Of a DNA stretch of 64,000 nt, positions 8,997 to 18,888 are shown piece by piece. Source of the stretch: Xanthomonas arboricola pv. populi (GTDB lineage: Bacteria; Pseudomonadota; Gammaproteobacteria; Xanthomonadales; Xanthomonadaceae). Made by a program: the position numbers and the translations under genes. The stretch's first letter is position 1, and each line of letters opens with the position of its first letter. The notes beneath the pieces are model-generated. The model worked only from the letters and a program-made list of their open reading frames with translations. It did no database searches and had not been told where the DNA came from. Location of the stretch: assembly GCF_002939945.1 (NCBI RefSeq), contig NZ_MDEB01000007.1:186001-250000 (forward strand), in the 5' to 3' direction.

Positions 8997-9569
8997 TCAC
9001 ACCGGCGCGGCCTGCTTGGCGCGCGCTTCAGTGGCCCACTCGGGTCGCACGCCTGCTGCAGTGGCGCAACGCTCCAGTCGCCATGGCAGGAGATGACGCA
9101 TCGCCTCCTCGCCACTGACCTGCAGCCATTGCGTGGCATCGCCTTGGATGCATAACGGACGCTGTGTCGGCAGGCTGGTCGAGGAGGCGACCAGCAACGA
9201 GAATCCAATCTGCAGGCGGCCGCCGATATCCATGACATTGCGCAGGCCCGCAGCGTACAGCGCGCCACCGTCCTGACTCAACCAGGTTGCCGAGGTGACG
9301 CCGTCTGCCGATGCCGCGCAGACAAATCCACACAGCGGGATCAGGCAGCGCTGGGTTTCCCAGATGGCGAGGTCGACGCGCCCCAGCCACTCCGGCTCCT
9401 GCGTATTGATCGAGCGCTGCTGTCCCGGAGCACGTCGACCGAAGATTGCACGCTCCTCGCGTTTGCCGCCACGGTCGGCAACCAGAATGTCGGCATCGGC
9501 ACCGATCCCGATCTCGACCCAGGCATTGCTCGCGATGCGGCCCGACAACTGAAGAATGCGCGTAATCAT
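8997..9569 (-). CDS. Hypothetical protein (190 aa)
   Basis: A 190-residue soluble protein from an ATG at 9569. It contains an early beta-rich region (WVEIGIGADADILVADRGG), a segment with two Cys (CGFVCAASADG) and a C-terminal Arg/Ala-rich tail. No signal peptide or membrane helix is evident. Codon use resembles the neighbours, so it is probably expressed. I do not recognise a family. It is convergent with the catalase gene. Confidence 0.6.
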   Translation of the reverse strand: MITRILQLSGRIASNAWVEIGIGADADILVADRGGKREERAIFGRRAPGQQRSINTQEPEWLGRVDLAIWETQRCLIPLCGFVCAASADGVTSATWLSQDGGALYAAGLRNVMDIGGRLQIGFSLLVASSTSLPTQRPLCIQGDATQWLQVSGEEAMRHLLPWRLERCATAAGVRPEWATEARAKQAAPV

Positions 9570-9932
9570 GTTTACTCCACTGTGCGTCCTGATGACAGCA
9601 GGAGCTACGCACAATACGCGCCAAGTTTTTGGACGCAGCACAACGGCGTGCCGTAATGGTCTTGCATGACGGCCGTGGCATCGGCGCCGCTGCGAGGTGC
9701 GAATCCGTCGCAACATGTGCACGCACGCGCAGGATTTTCCGTGAACGGCGCGTCGGGATGCACAGCATTTCGCACATCGGCATGGCAGCGACTGCCAGAA
9801 TGCGCACGGGCTGCACACGAGCGTGCAGGTGTCTAGTGGTCGTGCAGCGAGGTCAGTATCGCTGAGCTCGTAACGCGTCTGCGCGCCATGGCTGTGCTGC
9901 AGGGATTTTTCGATCAGGCAGCCGCGCGCGGG
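9570..9932. other. Gene-poor stretch
   Basis: No supportable gene is seen. Base composition drops slightly, and short frames lack ribosome sites or protein-like composition. It separates a hypothetical gene from a decayed gene. Confidence 0.4.
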
Positions 9933-10496
9933 TCATGCGCAGCGCGTTGTCCAGCGCCTGCACGTGTGCGTTGTCGGACACGGTATCTTTCGGCGGTGCC
10001 AGCTCGGCAGTTCACGCGCGCCCACTTCCTGGAACACCACCACATAACCGCGCGGCACTTCCGAATCGGAGGTCGGATCCACGAACAGGTCCACCGCCCA
10101 GGTCGCCGCATTCTCGTGCATCTGGATGCCCCTGACGTGCACCGGCGCCATGTCCTCTTCGGCACGGCCGAGCGCGCTGCGCAATTCCAGACGCAGGTCG
10201 CGGAGAACGGGGTTGAGCAGGTTGAGGCTGAGCGCGCCGCCGCCGGGAAGGATGAAACGCCCGGCCTGCGAGGACACCTGCAGCGCATCGGAATGCTCGT
10301 CCAGCACCGCATGGGCCGGTGCATGGCGATCGGCGATGCGCTCGCCGGCGCGCACCAGTGCATTACTGACACTGCACTGCTGGCGGGTGGCCGCCGGCGC
10401 GTGGTCATCCAATCCGGGCGAAGACGATGGGAGGGTCGCATGCAGGCGGCTGCCGGCATCGATCTTCCGGAACACGCCGAAGCCGCGCTCCAACAA
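9933..10496 (-). pseudogene. Remnant of a CheR/CheB-fusion chemotaxis-type protein
   Basis: The surviving frame reads like the region downstream of the CheR methyltransferase in CheB/CheR-PAS fusions: LERGFGVFRKID, then AVLDEHSDALQVSSQAGRF, SLNLLNPVLRDLRLELRSAL and YVVVFQE. The methyltransferase and methylesterase parts are missing upstream. The 3' end runs out of frame, because a segment continuing HVQALDNALRMTRARL is in another frame. The family normally exceeds 900 residues, so this is a fragment. It lies beside a receiver gene and a sigma-54 regulator, suggesting that a larger signalling gene was once here. Confidence 0.6.
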
Positions 10497-10647
10497 ACCT
10501 GCCTCACCTGCTACGCGGCTGCTGAGCGATACAGCTGCCTTGCACAGCCCGGTTCTGGAAGCGCCTGCTTACGCGCAGGGTTAACCGACGCGACGCGCAC
10601 TATGGCTTGCGCGTCGCCAGATAGCGCCACCGCTCTAGGAGTTCCCC

Positions 10648-11031
10648 ATGCTGGACAATCCACTCAACGGCCGTCGTATCCTCGTGGTCGAGGACGACTA
10701 TCTGCTGGCCGAATCGCTCAACGATCTGTTGGTGGAGTACGGCGTCTGTGTGCTCGGGCCGGTGGGCAATGTGCCGGAGGCGCTCTCGTTGGTGACCTCC
10801 GGCCAGGCCATCGATGGCGCATTGCTCGACATCAATGTGCGTGGTCAACCGGTGTTTCCGGTGGCCGATGCGCTGCTGGAGCGCGGCGTGCCATTCGCGT
10901 TCTGCTCTGGCTACGACCGCTACACGCTACCGCCGCGGTTCGCGCACCTGTCGTACTGCATGAAGCCGTACAACCCGCGCACGATTACCGCCTTGCTCAG
11001 CGACCAGACCCAGCCTGCCGAGCACTATTGA
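10648..11031 (+). CDS. Single-domain response regulator (receiver only)
   Basis: 127 residues, all receiver domain: the acidic pair in VVEDDYLLAES, the phospho-acceptor Asp in GALLDINVRGQ and the switch Lys in CMKPYNP. There is no output domain. It starts at an ATG preceded by AGGAG. Its stop overlaps by 7 bp the stop of the convergent H-box protein gene. Such CheY-like proteins act as phosphate sinks or shuttle phosphate to a partner; the nearby broken kinase-like gene may have been that partner. Confidence 0.85.
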   Translation: MLDNPLNGRRILVVEDDYLLAESLNDLLVEYGVCVLGPVGNVPEALSLVTSGQAIDGALLDINVRGQPVFPVADALLERGVPFAFCSGYDRYTLPPRFAHLSYCMKPYNPRTITALLSDQTQPAEHY

Positions 11032-11252
11032 TCGGCACTGTCGGTCGACATCGCATCGTCCTGGCGCAGGGCGCGCTCTTCTTCGCCCAGTTGATTGAGC
11101 AACTCAACGGCAGACTGATGGGTGGTACGCAAGGTCTCCATGGGCTTGGAGGTCTCGTTGCGCAAGGCATACAACGCAAAGCCCATCACGTTGAGACGGT
11201 TGCGCAGCTGATGCAGCAGCTCGCGCCGCCGCCCATTGGACGCGTCGCCCAC
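11025..11252 (-). CDS. Small protein with an isolated histidine-kinase H-box-like helix
   Basis: 75 residues starting at a GTG that overlaps the stop of the upstream sigma-54 regulator (TAGTG), indicating translational coupling. The core ELLHQLRNRLNVMGFALYAL resembles the H-box of histidine kinases (compare H-E-L-R-N-P-L), followed by a second helix, but there is no ATPase domain. It could be a stand-alone phosphotransfer or dimerisation helix pair, or a regulator of the upstream response regulator. The functional assignment is inference. Confidence 0.6.
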   Translation of the reverse strand: MGDASNGRRRELLHQLRNRLNVMGFALYALRNETSKPMETLRTTHQSAVELLNQLGEEERALRQDDAMSTDSADQ

Positions 11253-12532
11253 TACGCGTCCTTGTCGCTGAGCCGGTTGTGCAGCGTGCGCACACTGATC
11301 CCCAACTCGCGCGCCGCTGCTTTCCTGTTAAAACGCGTGCGCGACAACGCCGCTTCGATCATGGCGTCCTCGGCCTGGCGCATGGTCCACCCTGCCGGAA
11401 TCAGCAAGCCGTCTTCGTCGGCCTGCGGCACGGTCTGCACCACGTCCGGCGCGCTCAACAGATCGCCGTCAGAGCGCAGATACAGATAGCGGATGAACGA
11501 GCGCAACTCGCGCACGTTGCCCGGCCAGGTGTGGTACGCCAGATAGCGCAGCAAGGATTTGGTCGGTAACTTGCGCGTGCCGTACTTGACGTTGAGCTCA
11601 TCGATCACGCGCAGGCCCAGCAGACGCGCATCGCCGCGACGCTCGCGCAGCGGCGGTACCTGGATCGGGTATTCGTTGAGCCGGTAGAACAGATCCTCGC
11701 GCAGCACGCCGTGCTCGCGTTGCACATGCTGGTGCGTTGCCGCGATCACGCGCGCGTCCAGCGGAATTTCCTCGCTGCCACCCACGCGCATGAAGCTGCG
11801 CGACTCGATCGCGCGCAGCAGGTAGACCTGCAGACGGGTCGGCATCTCGCCGATCTCATCCAGGAACAGCGTGCCATCGGCCGCCTGCTCCAGGAACCCG
11901 GCATGCCGACGATCGGCACCGGTGAAGCTGCCGCGCTCGTGGCCGAACAGCTGGCTGGCCAGCAGTTCCTCGGGAATGGCGCCGCAGTTGACCGGCACGA
12001 AGCGACCACGCCGGCCGGAGACCCGGTGGATTGCGCGCGCGACCAGGTCCTTGCCCGTGCCGGTTTCGCCGGTCACCAGCACATTCAGATCGGTCGGCGC
12101 CACACGCACGATGTCCTTGCGCAACAGCACGATGCTGTCGCTGTTGCCGATGATGCCCAGGTTGCCCTGTTGCGCTTCCCGCAAGCCGCCGAGCACGCGT
12201 TCCAGCCGCTCGGGCGCGAACGGCTTGGTGAGGAACTCGCTGACGCCGAACTGCTGCGCGCGGCCCTGGGTTTCGTAGGCGTAATCGCCCGAGACCACCA
12301 CGATCTGCGGCGAGTGATCCGGGTCGAGCCGTTCGATGAGATCGAAACCACTGCCGTCGGGCAGGCCAACGTCCACCACCAACAGGTCGGGGAAGTTGCT
12401 GTCCAGCCAACGGCTGGCTTCGCCAAGGGTGTGCATGCCCTTGGCACGGAAGCCGCTATCGGTGGCTAGTTCAACCACCTGATCGCAGAACTCCACGTCG
12501 TCGTCGATGATGGCGCAGGAAAGACGGTCCAT
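11252..12532 (-). CDS. NtrC-family sigma-54-dependent response regulator
   Basis: 426 residues from ATG 12532 (a TTG at 12550 could add six residues). The domains are: a receiver (IIDDDVEFCDQ, phospho-Asp in LLVVDVGLPDGSG); an AAA+ sigma-54 interaction domain with Walker A GETGTGKD, a sigma-54 contact loop reading GSFTGA instead of the usual GAFTGA, and Walker B FLDEIGEMP; and a C-terminal Fis-type helix-turn-helix (NRKAAARELGISVRTLHNRL). It activates sigma-54 promoters when phosphorylated. The partner kinase is not in the window. It is coupled to the small H-box protein downstream. Confidence 0.92.
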   Translation of the reverse strand: MDRLSCAIIDDDVEFCDQVVELATDSGFRAKGMHTLGEASRWLDSNFPDLLVVDVGLPDGSGFDLIERLDPDHSPQIVVVSGDYAYETQGRAQQFGVSEFLTKPFAPERLERVLGGLREAQQGNLGIIGNSDSIVLLRKDIVRVAPTDLNVLVTGETGTGKDLVARAIHRVSGRRGRFVPVNCGAIPEELLASQLFGHERGSFTGADRRHAGFLEQAADGTLFLDEIGEMPTRLQVYLLRAIESRSFMRVGGSEEIPLDARVIAATHQHVQREHGVLREDLFYRLNEYPIQVPPLRERRGDARLLGLRVIDELNVKYGTRKLPTKSLLRYLAYHTWPGNVRELRSFIRYLYLRSDGDLLSAPDVVQTVPQADEDGLLIPAGWTMRQAEDAMIEAALSRTRFNRKAAARELGISVRTLHNRLSDKDA

Positions 12533-12649
12533 GAGCGCTTCTGTCCGCAATGACTACTACATGTTCAGTTGAGAATTGTGACGGCGGTGCGAAAAACGCG
12601 CCTGCACACCACTAACAAATTGCATGTTGCTGTCACGGCCGTTCGGCCG

Positions 12650-12931
12650 TCAGGCGCTCGCGCCCCCAACGTCGAGCTCGCCGTAAGAATTTGACCGAAG
12701 TACGCATCGCAACGCTGGATTACGCCAGTGCCAAGCGTCACGGTTGGGGTCGGTCGGCACGTCGAATTGGTCGAAACGCCAAGCAGCGCAAGGTTGACGG
12801 GAGATGGAGGTCAGCCGGGCGCGGATACCGTTCGTAGGGAGCTGATGGATCAGCTCGATTGCGCCGTGATGCGTTAACCAGGATGCCAGGTCGAACTGAT
12901 GCGAATCGATGGCGGCCGAGATGGTGCGCAA
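12650..12931 (-). CDS. Possible hypothetical protein in the 12533-13088 stretch
   Basis: This frame encodes 93 residues with protein-like composition (LTHHGAIELIHQLPTNGIRA) and ends exactly at a GC hairpin (12635-12650), which supports it. The only start is a TTG with no clear ribosome site, and an in-frame stop lies three codons upstream, so the gene could also be truncated. The remainder of the stretch (12951-13088) shows nothing supportable. Confidence 0.35.
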   Translation of the reverse strand: MRTISAAIDSHQFDLASWLTHHGAIELIHQLPTNGIRARLTSISRQPCAAWRFDQFDVPTDPNRDAWHWRNPALRCVLRSNSYGELDVGGASA

Positions 12932-13088
12932 CCACCGCTACAGGGCAGCGGATGCGGTGTGTCACAGACAGCCTACGCGTCAGCCGTGCAGAAAGTGTGC
13001 ATGGCGTTGCTACGCCAGCGCCATGACGCGGCGGCCAGCTTGTGCATGCTCGCATAGCGAATGCCGGGAGTGTGGCGTTGCCCGCGAC

Positions 13089-13274
13089 TCAGCGCTTCTC
13101 TGACCCATCCGGTCGTTCGTAATCGTGTTCGGGATCGGCCTTGTTCACATCGCGGTCTTCGTCAGGCATGTCGTGGACTTTCCATTCCACATCCTCGTTG
13201 CGCTGTTCCTGCGGCGTGAACGGCTTTTTCTGATCGTCGTCCGGCCCCCACGGTTTCTTCGGTTCGCTACCCAT
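13089..13274 (-). CDS. Small highly charged protein (61 aa)
   Basis: 61 residues from an ATG behind GGAG. It is very rich in Asp, Glu, Lys and Pro (DDDQKKPFTPQEQRN, ADPEHDYERPDGSEKR) and probably intrinsically disordered. There is no signal peptide. Similar short hydrophilic proteins accompany stress genes in this neighbourhood. It is divergent from the SDR gene. Confidence 0.65.
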   Translation of the reverse strand: MGSEPKKPWGPDDDQKKPFTPQEQRNEDVEWKVHDMPDEDRDVNKADPEHDYERPDGSEKR

Positions 13275-13488
13275 CGTCGTTCTCCTGCATTGTGGTCGTT
13301 TCACCACGCTAGGCCGGTGCGCATTGCAGAGCAGTGAACAAAGCTGCGCGGTGGCGTGAAGCCGTCGCCGCACGCGTGGCAGCGACGTTGTCAGCACACA
13401 AACCGCCGACATCGCCTAGCCCGCACCTTTACGTCTGCGGACGCATGCTGCTTCCCACTGTGATGCGTCACACCGTCAGGAGACCGAA

Positions 13489-14355
13489 ATGCCCGCACCC
13501 AATTACCCACGCCCGCCGTTCAAGCCGCAGCAGCAGAATTTTCCTGGACGCACCGAAAAGATGGACCCGCGCCCGGACCACGGCGAAGACAGTTATATCG
13601 GTCATGGGCAGCTCACCGGCAAACGTGCGTTGATCACCGGCGGGGACAGCGGCATCGGTGCGGCCGTGGCGATCGCCTATGCACGCGAGGGTGCAGACGT
13701 GGCGATCGCCTACCTGCCCGATGAGCAGGAAGACGCCGCCAGAATCGGCGCATTGATCGAAAAGGCCGGCGTCAAGGCATTGCTGGTGGGTTGCGATATC
13801 AGCGACCCAGCCCAGGCTGCTGCGTTGATCGAAAAGGTCGACAGCAGCTTCGGCGGCCTGGACATCCTGGTCAACAACGCCGGCTATCAGAAATATTTTC
13901 AGAACTTCGAAGACATCACCCTGGACGAATGGCGCAAGACCTTCGATACCAATGTGCATGCCGTGTTCCATCTGGTGCAGTTGTCGGTGCCACTGATGAC
14001 CGACGGCGGCTCCATCATCAATACCGCCTCGGTACAGTCCAAGAAACCGACGCCGAACATCCTGCCGTATGCCGCCACCAAGGGCGCGCTGGCCAACCTG
14101 ACGATTGGCCTGGCAGGCGTATTGGCCGACCGGCACATCCGCGTCAACGCAGTGCTGCCGGGTCCGATCTGGACGCCATTCATCCCGGCCGGCATGGACG
14201 AAGAGTCGGTGGAAAACTTCGGCGGTCAGACGCCGATGGGCCGCCCTGGGCAACCGGTCGAGCTGGCATCGGCGTATGTGATGCTGGCAGCCGATACCGC
14301 CAGCTACACCTCGGGCACGTTACTGACCATTGCCGGCGGCGCCGTCACGCTATAA
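13489..14355 (+). CDS. SDR-family NAD(P)-dependent oxidoreductase (YghA-like)
   Basis: 288 residues after AGGAGACCGAA and an ATG. The 40-residue N-terminal extension (QNFPGRTEKMDPRPDHGE) marks the YghA/general-stress SDR subgroup. Rossmann motif GGDSGIG near residue 50, NNAG, the catalytic Ser in TASVQS and Tyr-x-x-x-Lys in YAATKGA are all present. Members reduce aldehydes or ketones with NAD(P)H and are often stress-induced. It is followed by a T-run terminator. Confidence 0.9.
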   Translation: MPAPNYPRPPFKPQQQNFPGRTEKMDPRPDHGEDSYIGHGQLTGKRALITGGDSGIGAAVAIAYAREGADVAIAYLPDEQEDAARIGALIEKAGVKALLVGCDISDPAQAAALIEKVDSSFGGLDILVNNAGYQKYFQNFEDITLDEWRKTFDTNVHAVFHLVQLSVPLMTDGGSIINTASVQSKKPTPNILPYAATKGALANLTIGLAGVLADRHIRVNAVLPGPIWTPFIPAGMDEESVENFGGQTPMGRPGQPVELASAYVMLAADTASYTSGTLLTIAGGAVTL

Positions 14356-14382
14356 CGCCATAGAGCGCTGCGGCTCATCGCA

Positions 14383-14418
14383 GGCCCGCCTCGCTCACTA
14401 ACGAGGCGGCCTTTTTTG
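14383..14418 (+). terminator. Terminator after the SDR gene
   Basis: An imperfect 10-bp GC stem is followed by TTTTTT, about 30 bp downstream of the SDR stop. Confidence 0.85.
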
Positions 14419-14429
14419 GTTGCTGCAGC

Positions 14430-14690
14430 GTGCGCTTGCAATTTCGACACTCGACCCCGAACCGGACGCGGAAATTCAAGCCTCGCTGGATCACTTGATG
14501 CGCGATCGCACGCTGCGGGCGGTGGCGGATCGCCTGTCCACGGGGATCGGGCTCGATCGCATCGTGGTGCTGCAGGAAGGTCGCGCGGTCGAAGACGGCA
14601 ACCCGGCACAATTGCGTGGACACTGTGGCGCCTGCGATGGCCTGTGGCAACGCCAGCCCGCAGGATTCGAGCAGGCTTTGCGTGACGCGC
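14430..14690 (+). pseudogene. C-terminal fragment of an ABC-type exporter ATPase
   Basis: The translated frame matches the end of an ABC multidrug-type ATPase: after a D-loop-like STLDPEPDAEIQASL comes LDHLMRDRT, then VADRLSTGIGLDRIVVLQEG and RAVEDGNPAQL, and finally GLWQRQPAGF. The H-switch, normally AHRLST, reads ADRLST, so even the surviving part has lost its catalytic histidine. Walker A, the signature motif and the membrane domain are absent. The fragment starts right at the preceding terminator, as if inserted or left after a deletion. Confidence 0.6.
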
Positions 14691-14862
14691 CACGACGACT
14701 GCCTTGCGATGAGATCGCCCTGCACCGGCTGGGCATGCGGCATGCACGTGTCAAACATGCTCGACGCGCCATGCAGCCTCATAACGACAACAGGCAGCCG
14801 AAGCTGCCTGTCTGGTGACATCACACCGCACGTCATACGGTGCGCGATCAGCACTTCAGCTA

Positions 14863-15507
14863 TCAGTGCGGCTGGTTCGACTTGGCCCGCAGGGACTTGG
14901 CATGTTCAAGATGCTGGGCGATGGTATCGCGTGCACGCTGCAATTCCTTGCCCAGATCGCTCGATCCCGGCTCGCTGGCCAGCTGGGCGTCCAGCAACGT
15001 CAATGCCTGCTCGTGGCTGGTCACGCTGGCCTGCAGGTACTGCGTTTCGAACTCCTTGCCGTCCAAGCCTTCCAGGCGCTTGCGGGTGCCGTCGGCACGG
15101 CTGGATGCGGCCTGCGCCGGCGTGCTGCTGCGATCCGGTGCGAAACGGCTGAGATCGGTCAAGGCCGCGCTGTGCGCCTCGTCCATCTTGCGGGCAAACT
15201 GCAGCGTTTCTCCACCGAGCCCTTTCGCGACCGCCAACTGCGCGAGCGTGCGCTCCTGCTCGTTGAACACTACCAAGGCACCGAGGGCCTGCTTGCGATC
15301 GACGGAAATGTCGGTGGCGGTACGCAGTGGATCGCCATGCAGCGGCGTGCTGCCGGCAGTGGCCGACGTGCCCAGTGCCTGCTGCTGAATGTCGCGGTCG
15401 TTGTTCTTCGGGCTGGCCGTTTCACCGGCTTGGCCCTGACGACGCTGCCACGCCTTGTAAGCCACGTAGCCCACCGCGCCGGCGGTCAGCATCTTGAAAA
15501 TTCCCAT
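14863..15507 (-). CDS. DUF4142-type helical protein with N-terminal membrane anchor
   Basis: 214 residues from an ATG behind GGAGACAACG. A short N-terminal hydrophobic stretch (MLTAGAVGYVAYKAW) may anchor the protein. The body is helical and carries the DUF4142-type pattern LAQLAVAKGLGGETLQFARK, then the second helix pair FETQYLQASVTSHEQALTLL. The family resembles ferritin-like bundles and is common in stress loci, though its activity is unknown. Confidence 0.75.
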   Translation of the reverse strand: MGIFKMLTAGAVGYVAYKAWQRRQGQAGETASPKNNDRDIQQQALGTSATAGSTPLHGDPLRTATDISVDRKQALGALVVFNEQERTLAQLAVAKGLGGETLQFARKMDEAHSAALTDLSRFAPDRSSTPAQAASSRADGTRKRLEGLDGKEFETQYLQASVTSHEQALTLLDAQLASEPGSSDLGKELQRARDTIAQHLEHAKSLRAKSNQPH

Positions 15508-15768
15508 CGTTGTCTCCTGTTGATCGCGCAAGGCACGGTCGTTGATTGTCGGGGTCGCATGGTCGCTGCACGCATCAGCTGCGGACGATCCAGCGTGGCA
15601 TTCGAGAGTGCGAGTGCGCGGGTTATCCAGACGTGACACGCGCATCAACGCCGCGTCGCCAATCGGACGCGTCCACACCGTGCGCACGTGCCGTGCTGAC
15701 GGACTTAACGGCGCTCCACCAACACTGCACGGTGTTGCCGCATACCGACGGCGTTACGGGAGACACCC

Positions 15769-16932
15769 ATGCTTGCCCTCAACTACCACGGCTCACGCGA
15801 TGTCCGGGTCGAAACCGTGCCGGACCCGATCCTTGTCGAACGCGACGATCTCATCCTGCGCGTGACCGCCACGGCCATCTGCGGCTCGGACCTGCATCTG
15901 TATCGCGGCAAGATTCCGGATCTGCGGCATGGCGACATTCTCGGCCATGAGTTCATGGGCATCGTCGAAGACATCGGTCCCGACGTCACTGCGGTCAAGC
16001 GCGGCGACCGGGTGGTGATTCCGTTCGTGGTCGCCTGCGGACGCTGCTTCCACTGCATGCTGCAGGAATTCTCTGCCTGCGAAACCACCAATACCGGCAA
16101 GGGCGCAGCACTGAATAACAAGGATATGCGCCCACCGGCGGCGCTGTTCGGTTTCAGTCATCTGTATGGCGGCCTGTCCGGCGGTCAGGCCGAATATGTG
16201 CGCGTGCCCAAGGCCAATGTCGGGCCGTTGGTGGTGCCCGATGCGTTGCACGACGAGCAGGTGCTGTTCCTGTCCGACATCCTGCCGACCGGCTATCAGG
16301 CCGTCATCGATGCCGGAGTCAAACAGGGCTCGACCGTGGCGATCTTCGGTGCCGGCCCGGTGGGCCTGATGGCGGCGGCGTGCTGCCGCATGCTGGGCGC
16401 CGAGCGCGTCTTCATGGTCGACCGGCATGCGTATCGGCTGGACTTCGCTTCCAAGGCCTACGGCATCATCCCGATCAATTTCGACGAGGTCGATGACCCG
16501 GCCGATGTCATCGTGTCGCAAACCGACGGCCGCGGCGTGGACGCCAGCATCGAAGCGGTGGGCTTCGAGGCCGAAGGCAGCGCGATCGAAACCGCACTGA
16601 CCAACCTGAAGCTGGAAGGCAGCAGCGGTGTGGCGATTCGTCAGTGCATTGCAGCCACGCGCCGCTGCGGCGTGGTCAGCGTGCCGGGCGTGTATGCCGG
16701 CTTCATCCATGCCTTCATGTTCGGCGATGCCTTCGACAAAGGCCTGAGCTTCAAGATGGGCCAGACCCACGTGCAGAAACATATGCCGCATTTGCTGGAA
16801 TGCATCGGCAACGGCGAACTCAAGCCCAGCGCGATCATTTCGCATCGCATGCCGCTGGCCGATGCCGCGCGTGGCTATGAGCTGTTCGACAAGAAGCAGG
16901 ACGATTGCCGCAAGGTGGTATTGACGCCGTAA
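15769..16932 (+). CDS. Zinc-dependent alcohol/formaldehyde dehydrogenase
   Basis: 387 residues of the medium-chain dehydrogenase family, close to the glutathione-independent formaldehyde dehydrogenase (FdhA-like) subgroup. Catalytic zinc ligands lie in ICGSDLH and GHEFMG. The structural-zinc region is [15 protein letters not shown], and the NAD-binding motif is [11 protein letters not shown]. The probable reaction is NAD-dependent oxidation of formaldehyde or small alcohols. It is expressed alone, with a ribosome site (GGGAGACACCC) and a clean terminator. Confidence 0.88.
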   Translation: MLALNYHGSRDVRVETVPDPILVERDDLILRVTATAICGSDLHLYRGKIPDLRHGDILGHEFMGIVEDIGPDVTAVKRGDRVVIPFVVACGRCFHCMLQEFSACETTNTGKGAALNNKDMRPPAALFGFSHLYGGLSGGQAEYVRVPKANVGPLVVPDALHDEQVLFLSDILPTGYQAVIDAGVKQGSTVAIFGAGPVGLMAAACCRMLGAERVFMVDRHAYRLDFASKAYGIIPINFDEVDDPADVIVSQTDGRGVDASIEAVGFEAEGSAIETALTNLKLEGSSGVAIRQCIAATRRCGVVSVPGVYAGFIHAFMFGDAFDKGLSFKMGQTHVQKHMPHLLECIGNGELKPSAIISHRMPLADAARGYELFDKKQDDCRKVVLTP

Positions 16933-16952
16933 CCGCCGGCAGCGCTGCAAAT

Positions 16953-16985
16953 GCAAACGGCGCGGTCGATGACCGCGCCGTTTGC
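16953..16985. terminator. Hairpin terminator between convergent genes
   Basis: A perfect 15-bp inverted repeat with a 3-base loop lies between the dehydrogenase stop and the stop of the convergent small-protein gene. The T-rich end suits rightward transcription. Confidence 0.8.
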
Positions 16986-17008
16986 GTTGTTATCGATGTG
17001 AGGCCTGG

Positions 17009-17722
<714 letters not shown>

Positions 17723-18055
17723 GTGTCGCCTTCACTCTATCTGGCCTTCTCCATCAAGACTCTCTGCGAACGCTGCGACGCCGTCTGTTGCCGGCTCACC
17801 GTCATGGTCGATCCATCCGACCGCATCCCCAACCACTTGACCAGCGTGACACCGCAAGGCTGGCACGTGATGGCGCGTGACGAGGAAGGCTGGTGCGTGG
17901 CCATCGACGCTGCGCGCATGTGTTGTTCGATCTACGACACGCGGCCGGCGATCTGCCGGCGTTTCGTCATGTCCGGGCCGTATTGCCGCGACGTGCGTGC
18001 CACCTACGACGACCAACGCCGGCGGGGCATTCCCTTGACGCTTTACAACGCATGA
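17723..18055 (+). CDS. YkgJ-type cysteine-cluster protein
   Basis: About 110 residues. The cysteine pattern CERCDAVCC near the start, then CVAIDAARMCC and a later RPAICRRFVMSGPYC, is typical of the YkgJ/UPF0153 zinc- or iron-chelating proteins. The start is uncertain: a GTG at 17723 fits the usual short leader, but the frame stays open farther upstream. The next small gene starts 10 bp after the stop, so they are probably co-transcribed. Function within the family is not established. Confidence 0.7.
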   Translation: MSPSLYLAFSIKTLCERCDAVCCRLTVMVDPSDRIPNHLTSVTPQGWHVMARDEEGWCVAIDAARMCCSIYDTRPAICRRFVMSGPYCRDVRATYDDQRRRGIPLTLYNA

Positions 18056-18065
18056 GGATTTCGCC

Positions 18066-18281
18066 ATGAACAACTCCCGCCGTCAGTCGATGACCGTGAG
18101 CAATCAGCCAGGCAAGCCGCGGTTGTCCGAGCAACGTCTGGCCGCCGATCTGGAAGCGTTCCAGCAATCCGGTGGCGCGATCGAACGTCTGGGCGATACC
18201 CCGCTGCGTCGCGACAAAAAGCGCGGCGAGCCCGAGGCCGCCCCCGCTGCGGCGGGCAAACCGGCTGCCGACGCCGGGTAA
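18066..18281 (+). CDS. Small basic/disordered protein (71 aa)
   Basis: 71 residues starting at an ATG behind TGAGGA. A middle amphipathic helix (SEQRLAADLEAFQQSGGAIE) is flanked by Arg/Lys-rich and Ala/Pro-rich tails. It follows the YkgJ-type gene by 10 bp. No family is recognised. Confidence 0.65.
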   Translation: MNNSRRQSMTVSNQPGKPRLSEQRLAADLEAFQQSGGAIERLGDTPLRRDKKRGEPEAAPAAAGKPAADAG

Positions 18282-18327
18282 GCGCGCGGCGTCTGTCGGT
18301 GCAGCCGGCCCGCCGCAACCTTGCGCA

Positions 18328-18540
18328 CTACAACAGCTGCGCGCGATCGATCGCGCCGAGCCCTTGCGCCAGCGATGCCATTTCGTTGGCCAGGTTGATC
18401 ATGTTGCCGCCGGCCTGTGCTGCGATGGCCATGATGCGTTGATACGCATCCCAGAAGTCCGGTCCACGGCCATAGGCATCGTGGAACCCTTGCAGCTCCA
18501 GGACCAGCAGATCGGACACCTGCATGTCGGAGCGGTCCAT
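18328..18540 (-). CDS. Small helical protein (70 aa)
   Basis: 70 residues, ATG start behind GAGGTAAC. The composition is helical and amphipathic (LLVLELQGFHDAYGRGPDFW, then INLANEMASLAQGLGA). There are no cysteines or signal peptide. The family is unknown; it is convergent with the preceding small gene. Confidence 0.6.
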   Translation of the reverse strand: MDRSDMQVSDLLVLELQGFHDAYGRGPDFWDAYQRIMAIAAQAGGNMINLANEMASLAQGLGAIDRAQLL

Positions 18541-18888
18541 TGTGTTACCTCGTTGGGGTGTTCCCCGGCCCGCAGCTTATACCCGTTCAGGTGGCGAAAC
18601 CGGCGCGACCAAAGCGCCGGGGGTTTGAAGCTGAATTGGTCAGAGAGGGTGCCCCAGGCGACATGCCTGCGCAATTTCCGCGGCTGTCGCGCTGGTTGAG
18701 CCTGCACATCGTAGGCACCCCACGGCATCGCGGAGTGGCCGGCACCTGCTGCGGAGGAGGGCTGGCTCCCCCGCAGCAGCGCGGCTGAATGCCGCCGGCC
18801 CTGCCCGCTGCCAGATGCGTCCAGGCCATCGCCCAAGCGCCGAACCACGCACATTCCCGTGTAAAATGCGCGGTCTTTGACCGGACCA

